From Lysobacterales bacterium (GTDB lineage Bacteria > Pseudomonadota > Gammaproteobacteria > Xanthomonadales > SZUA-36): DNA of 54,798 nucleotides. Location: contig JABDPF010000050.1 in assembly GCA_013042915.1 (NCBI GenBank), positions 1 to 54,798 on the forward strand. Direction: 5' to 3'. A model generated the notes under the pieces. That model was not told the origin of the DNA and did not search any database. It was given only the letters and a program-made list of their open reading frames with translations. Position numbers and translations under genes: made by a program. Below, one piece after another: positions 1 to 8,548 of this stretch; within the stretch, counting starts at the first letter, position 1, and each line of letters begins with the position of its first letter.

Positions 1-376
1 AATTGACTACCCCGGCGAACTGATCCCGGCCGTTGCCCACGCCATCGAAGCGCACAGTTTCAGCGCGAAAATCCCCTGCCGAACGATCGAAGCGCGCGTC
101 GTGCAGGATGCCGACCGTCTCGATGCCCTCGGCGCGATCGGTATCGCCCGGTGCATGCTGGTCGGCGGCAAACTCGGCCGCCCCCTGCTTGACCCGGACG
201 ATCCATTTTGCGATCACCGGGATCCGGATGACGGTGAGTTCACCCTGGACCATTTCTATACCAAGCTGCTCAAACTTCCCGCAACGATGCAAACCGAATC
301 CGGGCGCCGCGAGGCGCAGCGCAGGGCGGATATCATGCGTCGGTTTCTCGATGACCTGAGGTCAGAAGTGCTGTAA
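1..376 (+). CDS. HD-domain phosphohydrolase, YedJ-like (3' end only)
   Basis: The 5' part lies outside the window; the reading frame enters at base 2 and stops at 374-376. The visible 124 residues include QDADRLDALGAIGIAR, a C-terminal hallmark of the YedJ-type HD family, followed by DHFYTKLLKLPATMQTESG, which is also typical of that family. HD-family proteins are metal-dependent phosphohydrolases; this subgroup is poorly characterised and its substrate is not known to me. The HD motif itself would be upstream of the window. The gene converges on the nitrilase gene, with a repeat-bearing spacer between them. Confidence 0.8.
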   Translation, partial: IDYPGELIPAVAHAIEAHSFSAKIPCRTIEARVVQDADRLDALGAIGIARCMLVGGKLGRPLLDPDDPFCDHRDPDDGEFTLDHFYTKLLKLPATMQTESGRREAQRRADIMRRFLDDLRSEVL

Positions 377-697
377 GAGCAAACGGGAAACTGGCGTTTT
401 ACCACCGGCGGAAGTCGGGACAAGCCAGGGTTTGCGGAGGGTGCCTCCCTTGACGTGCTACCCGCGGGGATGATGGCAAACGCGGGGTTTCTTTCGGACG
501 CAGACCGTGACGCCGGCAAATTCGGAAACCAGGGAAGGCGTTGGGTGCCTCCTTCCAGGGGCTTCAGGTGTCTGGAACGCCTGAAGAGTGCCCACGGACG
601 GCTCGAACGTCCCCTGGAAGGAGGCGCCCGGCGCCTGCCCGGGTCGAGCAGTCCAGTTCGCCCGCCAGAAAATGCAGCCCGGGTAGGTAAAACACGA
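377..697. other. Convergent intergenic spacer with repeats, no gene
   Basis: This 321-bp stretch between two converging genes shows no credible coding sequence on either strand. It holds a small GGAGG-GTG-CCTCC hairpin at 436-448 and a long composite hairpin at 537-635, listed separately. The ten bases GGGTGCCTCC occur at 439-448 and again at 543-552, so the first site may be a degenerate partial copy of the second. A long plus-strand open frame covers the spacer but is the antisense of the downstream minus-strand genes. Confidence 0.7.
537..635. repeat. Composite long inverted repeat (copy A)
   Basis: Arms at 547-561 and 611-625 are perfect 15-bp reverse complements (GCCTCCTTCCAGGGG on the left). 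The pairing extends outward to 537-546 with 626-635; three of those pairs are G:U wobbles if the plus strand is the transcript. Inside is a second stem, CTTCAGG at 562-568 with CCTGAAG at 580-586, and a GGACG/CGTCC stem at 596-612. The arm core CCTCCTT-CA-GGGG is shared with the hairpin at 8549-8669. It sits between two gene 3' ends, so a role in transcript ends is plausible but not shown. Confidence 0.75.
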
Positions 698-1642
698 TTA
701 ATCCCTGAAGTCGACCGTCTTCTGGCGTTTACGGTTCACCTTCAACCGGGTTACGTCCGGTCGCGAATAATGCCCGGCGGGATCGAAGTTCTGGCGTTCT
801 CGAAGCACGGCGCCCAGGTCCAGTTCTACGTGGAACAACCCCTCGGCGCCAACCTGCGGCTCCAGAAGCCATTGTCCGTCGGGACCCGCGACGCAGGAAC
901 CGCCGTCCGCCAGCCACCCGGAAGCGGCCTCGCGAATGCGTTCGGCGTGCGGCACCGCCCCGGGAACGGCCTCTGCGTGCATCATGCCGCTTACCGAGAC
1001 GACCCACGAACGCGATTCCCTGGCGATAAAACGCGTGATGTCCTCGGTGTTTCGGCGGCTGCCCGGCCAGGCGGCTACATGCAGGTTTTCACCCTGTCCG
1101 TAGAGGGCCGCGCGCGGCAGGGGCATCCAGTTCTCCCAGCAGTTCAGTCCACCCACCGTGAAGTCATCCAGTGCATGCACCCGCAGCCCGTGGCCGTCGC
1201 CCGGCGACCACACCAGGCGTTCCTCGTAGGTGGGCATCAATTTGCGGTGCGCCGACTCGATGCGACCCTCAGGCGAAATGTAGACCAGGCAGGCATAAAG
1301 ACTGTAGCCGCCACGCTCGGCGCTGCGTTCGATCACGCCGGCGTAAATCGCGATGCCGCAATCGCGGGCGCAATGGCAAAGCCGGTTAAGGTCACCTGCG
1401 CCGAGGTCAATGGCGTTGGCCGCGTAATGTGCAAAGAGGTCTTTTTGAACGTCGCTGTCGAAAACCGCACCTTCGGTAAGCTCCGGCCAGAACGGGTAGC
1501 CCGGCAGGAGCGCCTCGCCGAACACGACGAGCCGCGCACCCTCGTCGGCGGCCCGGCGCACGTATTCGAGCATTTTCGCCAGGGTGGCATCACGGTCCAG
1601 CCAGACCGGGGCGATTTGGGCAAGTGCAACGTTCAAAGCCAT
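698..1642 (-). CDS. Nitrilase (carbon-nitrogen hydrolase)
   Basis: The 314-residue product hydrolyses a nitrile to a carboxylic acid and ammonia, as inferred from family. The catalytic triad is visible: Glu43 in VVFGEALLPGYP, Lys134 in HRKLMPTYEERLVW and Cys168 in GGLNCWENWMP. The GGLNCWENW context and the HVAAWP stretch are those of true nitrilases rather than amidases or carbamoylases. The ATG at 1640-1642 is preferred because AGGAAT lies just upstream; a TTG seven codons earlier also keeps the frame open. A REP-like hairpin lies in the 5' region and separates it from the deaminase gene. The substrate cannot be told from sequence. Confidence 0.88.
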   Translation of the reverse strand: MALNVALAQIAPVWLDRDATLAKMLEYVRRAADEGARLVVFGEALLPGYPFWPELTEGAVFDSDVQKDLFAHYAANAIDLGAGDLNRLCHCARDCGIAIYAGVIERSAERGGYSLYACLVYISPEGRIESAHRKLMPTYEERLVWSPGDGHGLRVHALDDFTVGGLNCWENWMPLPRAALYGQGENLHVAAWPGSRRNTEDITRFIARESRSWVVSVSGMMHAEAVPGAVPHAERIREAASGWLADGGSCVAGPDGQWLLEPQVGAEGLFHVELDLGAVLRERQNFDPAGHYSRPDVTRLKVNRKRQKTVDFRD

Positions 1643-1669
1643 GATGTGATTCCTATGCTTCAAAAAATT

Positions 1670-1725
1670 GTAGGAGCGACGCCAGTCGCGATTCTCTTAA
1701 ACTTCGCGACTGGCGTCGCTCCTAC
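1670..1725. repeat. REP-like inverted repeat
   Basis: Perfect 22-bp arms at 1670-1691 and 1704-1725 flank a 12-base loop; the arm begins GTAGGAGCGACGCCAGTCGC. GTAGGAGCGA-type arms are typical of extragenic palindromes in Xanthomonas/Pseudomonas-like genomes. The stop codon of the minus-strand deaminase (1722-1724) lies inside the right arm, so the element is transcribed at the 3' end of that message. A diverged relative is at 51674-51725. No RAYT transposase is present in this window. Confidence 0.85.
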
Positions 1726-2300
1726 GGGGATTCCGGATGATAGATTGTGCCGCCTGAATGGCCATAGTGCTCGAGAACGGCTGCCGCCTGTGCACGCAAC
1801 ACGTCTCCACGAGTCGCGATGCCTCGCCGCTGCAGTGCTTCGCACCAGTCCTCCGGCTTGTATCCTTCATCGAAGCCCGCCGCCTCGGCATCCTCGCGCC
1901 GAGCCCCCCAGGCGAGGCCCTGCACGCCGGACCACGGGACCGCCCCGTAACACATCGCACAGGGCTCACAGGAAGTGACCAGTTGCACAGCGCCGGCCGC
2001 ACCCAGGTCCCATCCGCCCAGGTTGGCCTGCGCCATGCTGATCGCCACCATCTCGGCGTGCGCCAGCGAGATGCAGGACCGGGTGACGGTGTTGACGCCC
2101 GCCCCGAGCAGCATCGAATCGGACTCACGAACGATGATGGCGCCAAACGGCCCGCCGCTACCCTGCGCGACGTTTTCACTCGACAGCGCGACCGCCAATG
2201 CCATGCGCTGTTCCACCGTCACCAGGGGATGCATCCAGTCTCGGACGAAGCGTTCCATCCAGTCGGGAAGTTCCAGCACCACACGATCGGTGTGTTTCAT
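1722..2300 (-). CDS. Nucleoside/base deaminase, CDA superfamily
   Basis: The 192-residue product has the zinc deaminase signature: His81-Ala-Glu83 (HAE) and the PCxxC motif with Cys114 and Cys117 in SCEPCAMCYGAV. It resembles the guanine-deaminase (GuaD)/nucleoside-deaminase group more than the tRNA adenosine deaminase TadA, because it has a longer N-terminus and a C-terminal extension. The ATG at 2298-2300 overlaps the rlmB stop as ATGA, which fixes the start and implies translational coupling. It is the last gene of the rnr-rlmB operon. The substrate (guanine, cytosine or another base) is an inference only. Confidence 0.82.
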   Translation of the reverse strand: MKHTDRVVLELPDWMERFVRDWMHPLVTVEQRMALAVALSSENVAQGSGGPFGAIIVRESDSMLLGAGVNTVTRSCISLAHAEMVAISMAQANLGGWDLGAAGAVQLVTSCEPCAMCYGAVPWSGVQGLAWGARREDAEAAGFDEGYKPEDWCEALQRRGIATRGDVLRAQAAAVLEHYGHSGGTIYHPESP

Positions 2301-3040
2301 AATTGCGACCTCTGCCGGTTGATTTCGAACAGGCAAACCGCGCTGGCAACCGAGACGTTCAGGCTGCTGACCGTCCCTTTCATCGGGATGCGAAGCCGAA
2401 AGTCACACAGCTCGCCCGTGAGTCGGCGCATCCCCCTGCCCTCGCTGCCCATGACCAGCGCGAGCGGGCCTGCGAGATCGGCCTGGTAGAGGTCCTGCTC
2501 AGCCCCGTCGGTCGTGCCCGCCAGCCACACGCCGTGCTGTTTCAGCCCGCGCAAAACGCGGGCCAGGTTGGTGGCTATCAGTATCGGCAGCACTTCCGCG
2601 GCGCCGGCGGCCGAGCGGCGCACCACGGGCGTTATGCCAACGGATCCGTCCTTGGGAAGGATCACGAAGTCCACGCCGGCAGCCTCGGCCGAACGCAGGC
2701 ATGCCCCGAGGTTATGGGGATCCTGGATTCCGTCGAGCACCAGCACCAGCGGCGGTTCACCCGCACGCTCGAGCAGATCTTCCAGGGCTTTCTCTCCATG
2801 GATGTTGCCGGGTTCGAATTCCGCCATCACGTCCTGGTGGCGCTGACCCGCCGCGTCGCGATCCAGATCCGCTCGCGGCCGGTGCTCGATACGAAGGCCG
2901 AGCCCGCGGGCTTGTTTTTCCAGCGCGTGAACCCGTGGATTGCGAGCCTCTGCGGCAACGATCAACAACCGGACCTGGCCGGCGGCACCGGCGAGCGCCG
3001 ACTCGACCGGGTGGATGCCGATCAGCAACTCCCTGCTCAT
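2297..3040 (-). CDS. rlmB: 23S rRNA (guanosine-2'-O-)-methyltransferase RlmB
   Basis: This SpoU-family enzyme 2'-O-methylates a guanosine of the peptidyl-transferase region of 23S rRNA (Gm2251 in E. coli). The 247 residues match the usual family length. The three SPOUT motifs are visible: DPHNLGACLRSAEA (Asn110, Arg116), MGSEGRGM (Glu200) and VSSLNVSVASA near residue 228. The N-terminal substrate-binding domain begins LLIGIHPVESAL. It overlaps rnr by four bases upstream and the deaminase by four bases downstream, so the three genes form one operon. rnr-rlmB adjacency is conserved in gammaproteobacteria. Confidence 0.95.
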   Translation of the reverse strand: MSRELLIGIHPVESALAGAAGQVRLLIVAAEARNPRVHALEKQARGLGLRIEHRPRADLDRDAAGQRHQDVMAEFEPGNIHGEKALEDLLERAGEPPLVLVLDGIQDPHNLGACLRSAEAAGVDFVILPKDGSVGITPVVRRSAAGAAEVLPILIATNLARVLRGLKQHGVWLAGTTDGAEQDLYQADLAGPLALVMGSEGRGMRRLTGELCDFRLRIPMKGTVSSLNVSVASAVCLFEINRQRSQL

Positions 3041-5193
3041 CTCACCAGTTCGAAGTCGATTTTTCGATCATCGACGTTCACCGCCATGACCTTGACACGG
3101 ACTTTTTGTGCCAACTGGAACTGCCGGCCGGTGCGCTCGCCGGTCAGGCGGTGCACCACGGGATCGAAGTGGTAATAATCATTCGGCAGCGAGGTGATGT
3201 GCACCAGTCCGCTCACGCGGTTGCGCTGCAACTCTACGAACAGGCCGAACGAAGTGACGCCGGTGACCTGCCCGTCGAACTCGTCGCCGATGTGTTGTTC
3301 CATGAAGTACGCTTTCAGGCGGTCGTTAACGTCGCGCTCGGCTTCTTCTGCGCGGCGGGACCGGTGCGAGCATTGTTCACACAGGCGACTCATCCGGTCC
3401 ATACCGAGGGGATACGCCCCTCTTTTTTTCTTGCTCACCACGTGATGAATCGCGCGGTGCACCAACAGGTCGGGGTAGCGGCGAATCGGCGAGGTGAAGT
3501 GCGCATAGGCCTCCAGCGCCAGCCCGAAATGACCCGAGTTACCCGGCTGGTAGGTCGCCAGGCTCTGGGCCCTCAACAGCACGGCCATGATCAGCGGACG
3601 ATCTTCGCGACCCTTGATCTGCTGCACCACGGTCTCGAAGTCGCGCGGCGTGGGACGACCCCGCCAAGGCACCTTGATGCCCAGGCCGCGGAGGAATTGA
3701 TCGAGCGATTCGAGCTTGTCCGGCGGCGGCGGCTCGTGCGCGCGGAACGGACCGGGTATCTGCTGGCGCAGCAACAGGCGAGCGGCCTCGACGTTGGCCG
3801 TAATCATGCACTCTTCGATCAGCTTATGCGCGTCGTTGCGTTCGTAGGGGCGGATATCGCTCACCGCGCCGCGCTCGTCGAAGCTGAACTGCACGTCGGT
3901 GCTTTCGAAATCAATCGCACCGCGCCGGGTACGGGCCTTGCGCAGGGCCCGGTACAGACCGTAGAGGTCTTTCAGCGAAGCCGAGACGTCTGCCGAGTTC
4001 TCGCGAATCTCGGGCTTGCCGCTGACGATCCACTCCCACACCTGCTCGTAAGTCAGCCTGGCCTGCGAGCGCATCACGGCCTTGTCGAATCGCGCCCGGG
4101 TCACCTTGCCGGCGTCGTTGATCGACATGTCGCACACGACGCAGAGGCGGTCTTCGTCGGGCCTCAGTGAGCACAGGCCGTTGGACAATGCCTCGGGCAG
4201 CATCGGAATAACCCGGCCAGGAAAATACACCGAGGTGGCGCGGCGCTCAGCCTCGTGCTCCAGCGCGCTGCCCGGCGTGACATAGGACGCCACGTCAGCG
4301 ATGGCCACCACCAAGCGCCATCCGTTTTTGCGGCGCTGGGCGTACACCGCGTCGTCGAAGTCGCGCGCGTCCGCGCCGTCGATGGTTACCAGGGGCAAGT
4401 CGCGCAGGTCACGCCGACCTTGTTTCATCTCCTCGGGGACCGAATCGCCGAAAGCCGCAGCCTCTTCCTCGACGCCCTCAGGCCATTCGTGCGGCAGGTC
4501 GAAGTTGCGAATCGCGATCTCGGTCGCCATGCCGGGGGCGCCGCTCTTGCCGAGTATTTCGACGATACGCCCCACCGGCGGCTTGCGTTCACGCGGTTGC
4601 TGCGTGATTTCAGCAACGACCACCTGGCCCGGCCGCGCGCCGGCCGTGTCCTGCAGCGGAATGAGAACATCCTGGTTGATGCGGTTGTCGTCGGGCACTA
4701 CCAGGGCGATTCCGCTTTCCTCCACGTAATGACCGACCACCCGGCTGTGGGCGCGCTCCAGAATTTCGTTGACCGCGCCCTCACGACGCCCGCGGGCATC
4801 GATGCCCACGACCGAGGCCAACACCCGGTCGCCGTGCAGCACCGTGCGCATCTGCCGCGGAGACAGATAGAGATCGCTTTCGCCATCGTCCGGCATCACG
4901 AAACCAAACCCGTCGGGGTGTGCCGAAATGCGACCCGCGATCAGGTCCATCTTCTTGGTCAGCCCATAAGCATTGCGGCGATTCTTGACCAACTGGCCGT
5001 CACGCTCCATGGCGATCAGGCGGCGACGGAGGATTTCTCGGCTGTCGCTGCTCTCGACGTTCAAACGCTGCACGATGTCCTTGCGTTGCAGGGGGCGTCC
5101 ATGCGATTCCAGAAGTCCAATAATCTCGTCGCGATCGGGCGCTTCGGCGTCGATCCGGTTGTTGCCCGAGCCTTTAGAGCCTTTGTTTTTCAT
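3037..5193 (-). CDS. rnr: Ribonuclease R, 3'-5' exoribonuclease
   Basis: RNase R degrades structured RNA and takes part in rRNA quality control. The 718 residues carry an N-terminal winged-helix region (about 20-80), cold-shock domains (ISAHPDGFGFVMPDDG around 90-103), the RNB catalytic domain with the acidic cluster TIDGADARDFDDAV (Asp272, Asp278, Asp280, Asp281) and a C-terminal S1 domain (GQVTGVTSFGLFVEL). The protein ends right after S1 at KIDFELVR and so lacks the long Lys-rich tail of the E. coli enzyme, which has about 813 residues. The ATG overlaps nothing upstream; GGAA lies about eight bases before it. It is the first gene of the rnr-rlmB-deaminase operon. Confidence 0.95.
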   Translation of the reverse strand: MKNKGSKGSGNNRIDAEAPDRDEIIGLLESHGRPLQRKDIVQRLNVESSDSREILRRRLIAMERDGQLVKNRRNAYGLTKKMDLIAGRISAHPDGFGFVMPDDGESDLYLSPRQMRTVLHGDRVLASVVGIDARGRREGAVNEILERAHSRVVGHYVEESGIALVVPDDNRINQDVLIPLQDTAGARPGQVVVAEITQQPRERKPPVGRIVEILGKSGAPGMATEIAIRNFDLPHEWPEGVEEEAAAFGDSVPEEMKQGRRDLRDLPLVTIDGADARDFDDAVYAQRRKNGWRLVVAIADVASYVTPGSALEHEAERRATSVYFPGRVIPMLPEALSNGLCSLRPDEDRLCVVCDMSINDAGKVTRARFDKAVMRSQARLTYEQVWEWIVSGKPEIRENSADVSASLKDLYGLYRALRKARTRRGAIDFESTDVQFSFDERGAVSDIRPYERNDAHKLIEECMITANVEAARLLLRQQIPGPFRAHEPPPPDKLESLDQFLRGLGIKVPWRGRPTPRDFETVVQQIKGREDRPLIMAVLLRAQSLATYQPGNSGHFGLALEAYAHFTSPIRRYPDLLVHRAIHHVVSKKKRGAYPLGMDRMSRLCEQCSHRSRRAEEAERDVNDRLKAYFMEQHIGDEFDGQVTGVTSFGLFVELQRNRVSGLVHITSLPNDYYHFDPVVHRLTGERTGRQFQLAQKVRVKVMAVNVDDRKIDFELVR

Positions 5194-5264
5194 TCGTTTT
5201 CCGCTTTAAATTCAATCGTGTGTTCAATCCATTATTGTACCGTCATCGGCCCGGCCCGTTTTGG

Positions 5265-5293
5265 TTGACTTAACCACGGCAAACCACTACAGT
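5265..5293 (+). promoter_or_regulatory. Sigma-70 promoter for tRNA-Leu
   Basis: TTGACT at 5265-5270 and TACAGT at 5288-5293 are separated by exactly 17 bases, a good sigma-70 match. It is followed by a GC-rich GCCCC stretch like the discriminator of stable-RNA promoters. The only plus-strand gene downstream is tRNA-Leu at 5373, giving a leader of roughly 70 bases. Confidence 0.65.
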
Positions 5294-5336
5294 ACGCCCC
5301 GATTTGCAGGTTCCCCCCTTTTCCTGTGAGTCACCC

Positions 5337-5371
5337 AAGGCGGAGGTTCCCCCTTTACCTCCGCCTTTTTT
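5337..5371 (+). terminator. Terminator-like hairpin in the tRNA-Leu leader
   Basis: AAGGCGGAGGT (5337-5347) pairs perfectly with ACCTCCGCCTT (5357-5367) around a nine-base loop and continues directly into a T-run ending at 5371. This has the form of an intrinsic terminator, yet it ends just two bases before the tRNA 5' end and lies downstream of the only promoter I can see. It may attenuate transcription, or simply be a structured 5' leader removed by RNase P. Confidence 0.6.
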
Positions 5372-5372
5372 A

Positions 5373-5460
<88 letters not shown>

Positions 5461-5508
5461 GTTTCCAAGAACGACAATACAGAAGAATAAGAATTGCAGT
5501 AATCGTCA

Positions 5509-5540
5509 ACGCGGCTCCGGGTTCGGAGCCGCGTTTTTTT
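5509..5540 (+). terminator. Intrinsic terminator of tRNA-Leu
   Basis: ACGCGGCTCCG (5509-5519) pairs with CGGAGCCGCGT (5524-5534) around a GGTT loop and runs into seven T residues (5534-5540). The stop codon of the converging phosphatase gene (5539-5541) overlaps the T-run, so the same stem is also the first structure downstream of that minus-strand message, though without a U-tract in that direction. Confidence 0.9.
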
Positions 5541-7176
5541 ATGGCTTGGCCTCACCCACGACTTCGCCCAGCACCTCGCCAACCGAACCGGACGGAGGCA
5601 ACACGCCCAGGTAGGCGCTCAGGGTCGGCGCCACATCGCGCGGCGCGACCGGGCGGTAAACCGACGTGCGCGGCACGCCCGGTCCCGAGAAGATCAGCGG
5701 TACGTGGGCATCCGCCGGGTAATGGCTGCCATGGGTCGCGGCGTCTCCTTGTGTGTCGTAGCCGAAAAACCAAAAAGGCTCGGCCACGACATACACGTCG
5801 CCTGAGCGTTGGGGGTGAAAGGCATGGGCGACCGAGCGGGCCAGCGCCGTGGCCGGCAGGTTGCCCTCCAGCAGGTCGGTTCGCGTGAAGGCCGCCCGAA
5901 CGCCGTCGAGTTTTACGACTTCGCGTGCCAGCGCCACCTCGGCATGGGTTCGGCTGATGCCGGCTCGGCGCAGCGCCTCGAGATCCAAAAACAGTGACGG
6001 GCGGCTGAATGCGGCAATCAGGCGCTCATCGGTCTCGAAGTATGTCGACAGAAGATCGTTGATCGGGCCCAGCATTTCGGCGGTGCCGATGCGACCGCCC
6101 ACGAAACCGTGCGTTCCGGAATACTCCGGCGTGGCCTGCACGCCATGATCGGAAGACAGGACAACCAGGGTATTTTGCAGGCCCACGGCCTGGTCCACGG
6201 AGGCCAACAAGGCCGCGATGACCCGGTCCAGCCGCAACAGGTTGTCCTCGGCCTCCAGGCTGTAAGGGCCGTAGGCGTGCCCGACGTAATCGGTAGCGGA
6301 GAAACTGACCGAAAGATAGTCGGTCGCCCCGCGCTGGCCGGGCTTTTCCGCCTCGATCAAGGCCTGGGTGAAGGAGAGCGTCAGTTCGTCCGCCCAGGGT
6401 GAGTAACGCAGGTCGGAGAAATAGCGCCCTGAGGTCGAGTCAGACATAACGTGGGGGAAGGTGATACCCAGCTCGCCCCGCGGGACTTCAAACGGCCGAT
6501 CATCGCGGTCGACCGCAGCGTAGGATTCATGGTCCGCCAAGAGGCTCCAGGTCTGGCCGGCGTAGGCCGCGGCCAGATCACGTTCGTTCCAGGCCTCCAC
6601 CCATTCGGGGTGCTCACGGTGATACCAGGTCGTGGTGGTGTAGCGCCCCGTTTGGGTCGAGTACCAGTAGGCCTTCCCGCCCCTGCCCGCCAGGATAATG
6701 GCGCCCCGATCCTTGGTCGATACACCGAACGAGCGAGACGCACCGCCGGTGGCCAGGATGAGTTCGTCCGAGAAAGTGCTGGACGTCAGGCGAAGTGGTG
6801 AGCGCCCGGTGCGGGTGGTTTCGTCGACGAACGGCGACTGCTCGTCCTGGAGGCAATTGACGTGCTCACTCCGTTCACGATCCCACCATGAATTGGACAC
6901 CATGCCGTGTTGTGTCGAGTTCCCACCGGTAGCCAGTGTCGCGTGGCCCACAGCCGTCATCGTATTGGCGTGTCGATAGCGCGCGTTGGCGTAGACCGTA
7001 CCGTGTTCGACCAGGTACTGGAAACCGCCCTCGCCGAATCGGTCGAAGTGGCGCCGGATCACGTCAGCACGCAGTTGGTCAACGGTGATTTGCAGCACGA
7101 GATCGGGTTTGTCGGCCTGCAAGGGCGATACAAGGAAAAAAAATAAAAATATTATTTTCAGATAGTTACTAGTCAT
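5539..7176 (-). CDS. PafA-like alkaline phosphatase family protein
   Basis: The 545-residue product is a predicted secreted metal-dependent phosphomonoesterase or phosphodiesterase of the alkaline phosphatase superfamily. An N-terminal signal peptide (hydrophobic IIFLFFFLVSPLQA, cleavage near residue 21) precedes the catalytic domain. Visible active-site elements are Asp33 in TVDQLRAD, nucleophile Thr74 in NTMTAVGHATLATG, the PafA-type Lys155-x-Arg157 in STKDRG, the metal ligands Asp296/His300 in SATDYVGHAYGP and Asp343-His344 in SSDHG, and a C-terminal His in THGSHYP. The KxR pair points to the phosphate-irrepressible PafA group, which lacks the Arg166 of E. coli PhoA. The 5' end is unusually AT-rich. 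Confidence 0.88.
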   Translation of the reverse strand: MTSNYLKIIFLFFFLVSPLQADKPDLVLQITVDQLRADVIRRHFDRFGEGGFQYLVEHGTVYANARYRHANTMTAVGHATLATGGNSTQHGMVSNSWWDRERSEHVNCLQDEQSPFVDETTRTGRSPLRLTSSTFSDELILATGGASRSFGVSTKDRGAIILAGRGGKAYWYSTQTGRYTTTTWYHREHPEWVEAWNERDLAAAYAGQTWSLLADHESYAAVDRDDRPFEVPRGELGITFPHVMSDSTSGRYFSDLRYSPWADELTLSFTQALIEAEKPGQRGATDYLSVSFSATDYVGHAYGPYSLEAEDNLLRLDRVIAALLASVDQAVGLQNTLVVLSSDHGVQATPEYSGTHGFVGGRIGTAEMLGPINDLLSTYFETDERLIAAFSRPSLFLDLEALRRAGISRTHAEVALAREVVKLDGVRAAFTRTDLLEGNLPATALARSVAHAFHPQRSGDVYVVAEPFWFFGYDTQGDAATHGSHYPADAHVPLIFSGPGVPRTSVYRPVAPRDVAPTLSAYLGVLPPSGSVGEVLGEVVGEAKP

Positions 7177-7329
7177 AATTAAAGTCGTTTAAACTTCCAG
7201 GGGCCGTCTCGGGCGACGCTTGCGACATGGTAACGCCTTTGCCGGAGATTCGCACCGTGCATTCGACCTTGCCTAGACCGCCGTCGAAGGGGAAAATTGG
7301 TGTTTTAACGACCTTCCGGATTTCTCATC

Positions 7330-8529
7330 ATGTTGGAAAAACTCACGGCCGTACCCGCCGACCCGATCCTCGGGATCATCGCCGCCCACGCCGCCGACAC
7401 CAACCCCCTCAAGATCGACCTTGGGATCGGTGTCTACAAGGACGAGAGCGGCAATACGCCCATCCTGCGCAGCGTGAAGAAGGCCGAGCGTATCCTCGCA
7501 AACCGGGAAACCACGAAAACTTACCTCGGCCCGCCGGGCGTCCCGGGATTCAACTCGGCCATCACCCGCTTGATTTACGGGGACGAGAGTTCCGCGCTGC
7601 GCGAGGACCGGGTGCGCACCATCCAGACTCCCGGAGGAACCGGCGCCCTGCGGGTCGGCGCGGACCTGATCAATGCCACCCGGCCGGGTTGTAAGATCTG
7701 GGTCAGCGACCCCACCTGGGCCAATCACATTCCCGTGTTCGAAGCCGCCGGGCTCGATATTCAGGTTTACCCCTACTTCGACAAGGAGAGCAGCAGCCTG
7801 CGATTCGACGACATGATGATGGCACTGGAACAGCCTGGCCCCGGAGACGTGGTGCTGTTCCATGCCTGCTGCCACAATCCCTGCGGTGTGAGCCCGGAGC
7901 CAGAGCAATGGCAGGCCATCAGCGACCTGGCCACGGTCCGGGGGTTCACGCCGATGGTCGACATGGCCTACCAGGGGTTCGAGCGCGGCCTCGACGAAGA
8001 CGCGCTGTCGGTGAGGTTGTTCGCGGAGAAATGCCCCGAGGTGATCGTGGCGAGTTCCTGCTCCAAGAATTTCGCCGTGTACCGCGAACGCACGGGCGCG
8101 CTGTCGGTGGTTTGCACCAGCACCCGGAACGCCGACGACGTGGTGACTGTCATCAATTCCCTGACGCGGCAAAACTACTCGATGCCGCCGACGCACGGCC
8201 CGGCAACCGTCGACATCATCCTTCATTCGGAAGAGCTTTCCGCGCTGTGGCGGCAGGAAGTTTCCGACATGCGCGATCGAATCAACGGCCTGCGCAGCAA
8301 GCTGGTGGAGAAAATCGCAGCGGCCGGCATCGAGAAAGACTTTTCCTTCCTCGAACGCCAGTCCGGCATGTTTTCTTTCATGGGCTTGAGCGTGGAACAG
8401 GTGCGAAGGCTGCGCGAGGAATATTCGATATACACGGTGGACTCCGCCCGGGTGAACATCGCTTCATTCAACGCGAAAAATATCGATTATTTCGTCGAGG
8501 CGCTGAAGGACGTACTGGAAGGGGCTTGA
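7330..8529 (+). CDS. Class I aromatic/aspartate aminotransferase (TyrB/AspC-like)
   Basis: The 399-residue PLP enzyme transfers amino groups between dicarboxylic or aromatic amino acids and 2-oxo acids. The PLP lysine is Lys246 in SSCSKNFAVYRERTG; the cofactor region HNPCGVSP and the N-terminal DLGIGVYKDE are those of the TyrB/AspC subfamily. Its length equals the E. coli enzymes. Sequence alone does not separate tyrosine from aspartate preference. It is divergent from the phosphatase gene and convergent with the sulfur operon. No clear Shine-Dalgarno is seen before the ATG; GGA lies about ten bases upstream. Confidence 0.93.
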   Translation: MLEKLTAVPADPILGIIAAHAADTNPLKIDLGIGVYKDESGNTPILRSVKKAERILANRETTKTYLGPPGVPGFNSAITRLIYGDESSALREDRVRTIQTPGGTGALRVGADLINATRPGCKIWVSDPTWANHIPVFEAAGLDIQVYPYFDKESSSLRFDDMMMALEQPGPGDVVLFHACCHNPCGVSPEPEQWQAISDLATVRGFTPMVDMAYQGFERGLDEDALSVRLFAEKCPEVIVASSCSKNFAVYRERTGALSVVCTSTRNADDVVTVINSLTRQNYSMPPTHGPATVDIILHSEELSALWRQEVSDMRDRINGLRSKLVEKIAAAGIEKDFSFLERQSGMFSFMGLSVEQVRRLREEYSIYTVDSARVNIASFNAKNIDYFVEALKDVLEGA

Positions 8530-8548
8530 CCGAAACGGGTTTTAACCC

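Noticed and set aside
455-1978. Long plus-strand open frame (about 507 codons) across the first spacer and the nitrilase gene
   Set aside because: It is antisense to the nitrilase and deaminase genes, which have intact catalytic motifs. Its translation is rich in Arg, Pro and Gly with no recognisable domain, as expected for the complement of GC-rich coding DNA.
5234-5239. TACAAT on the minus strand as a rnr -10
   Set aside because: No acceptable -35 is found 16-18 bases upstream and it lies close to the tRNA promoter, so the element is not supported on its own.
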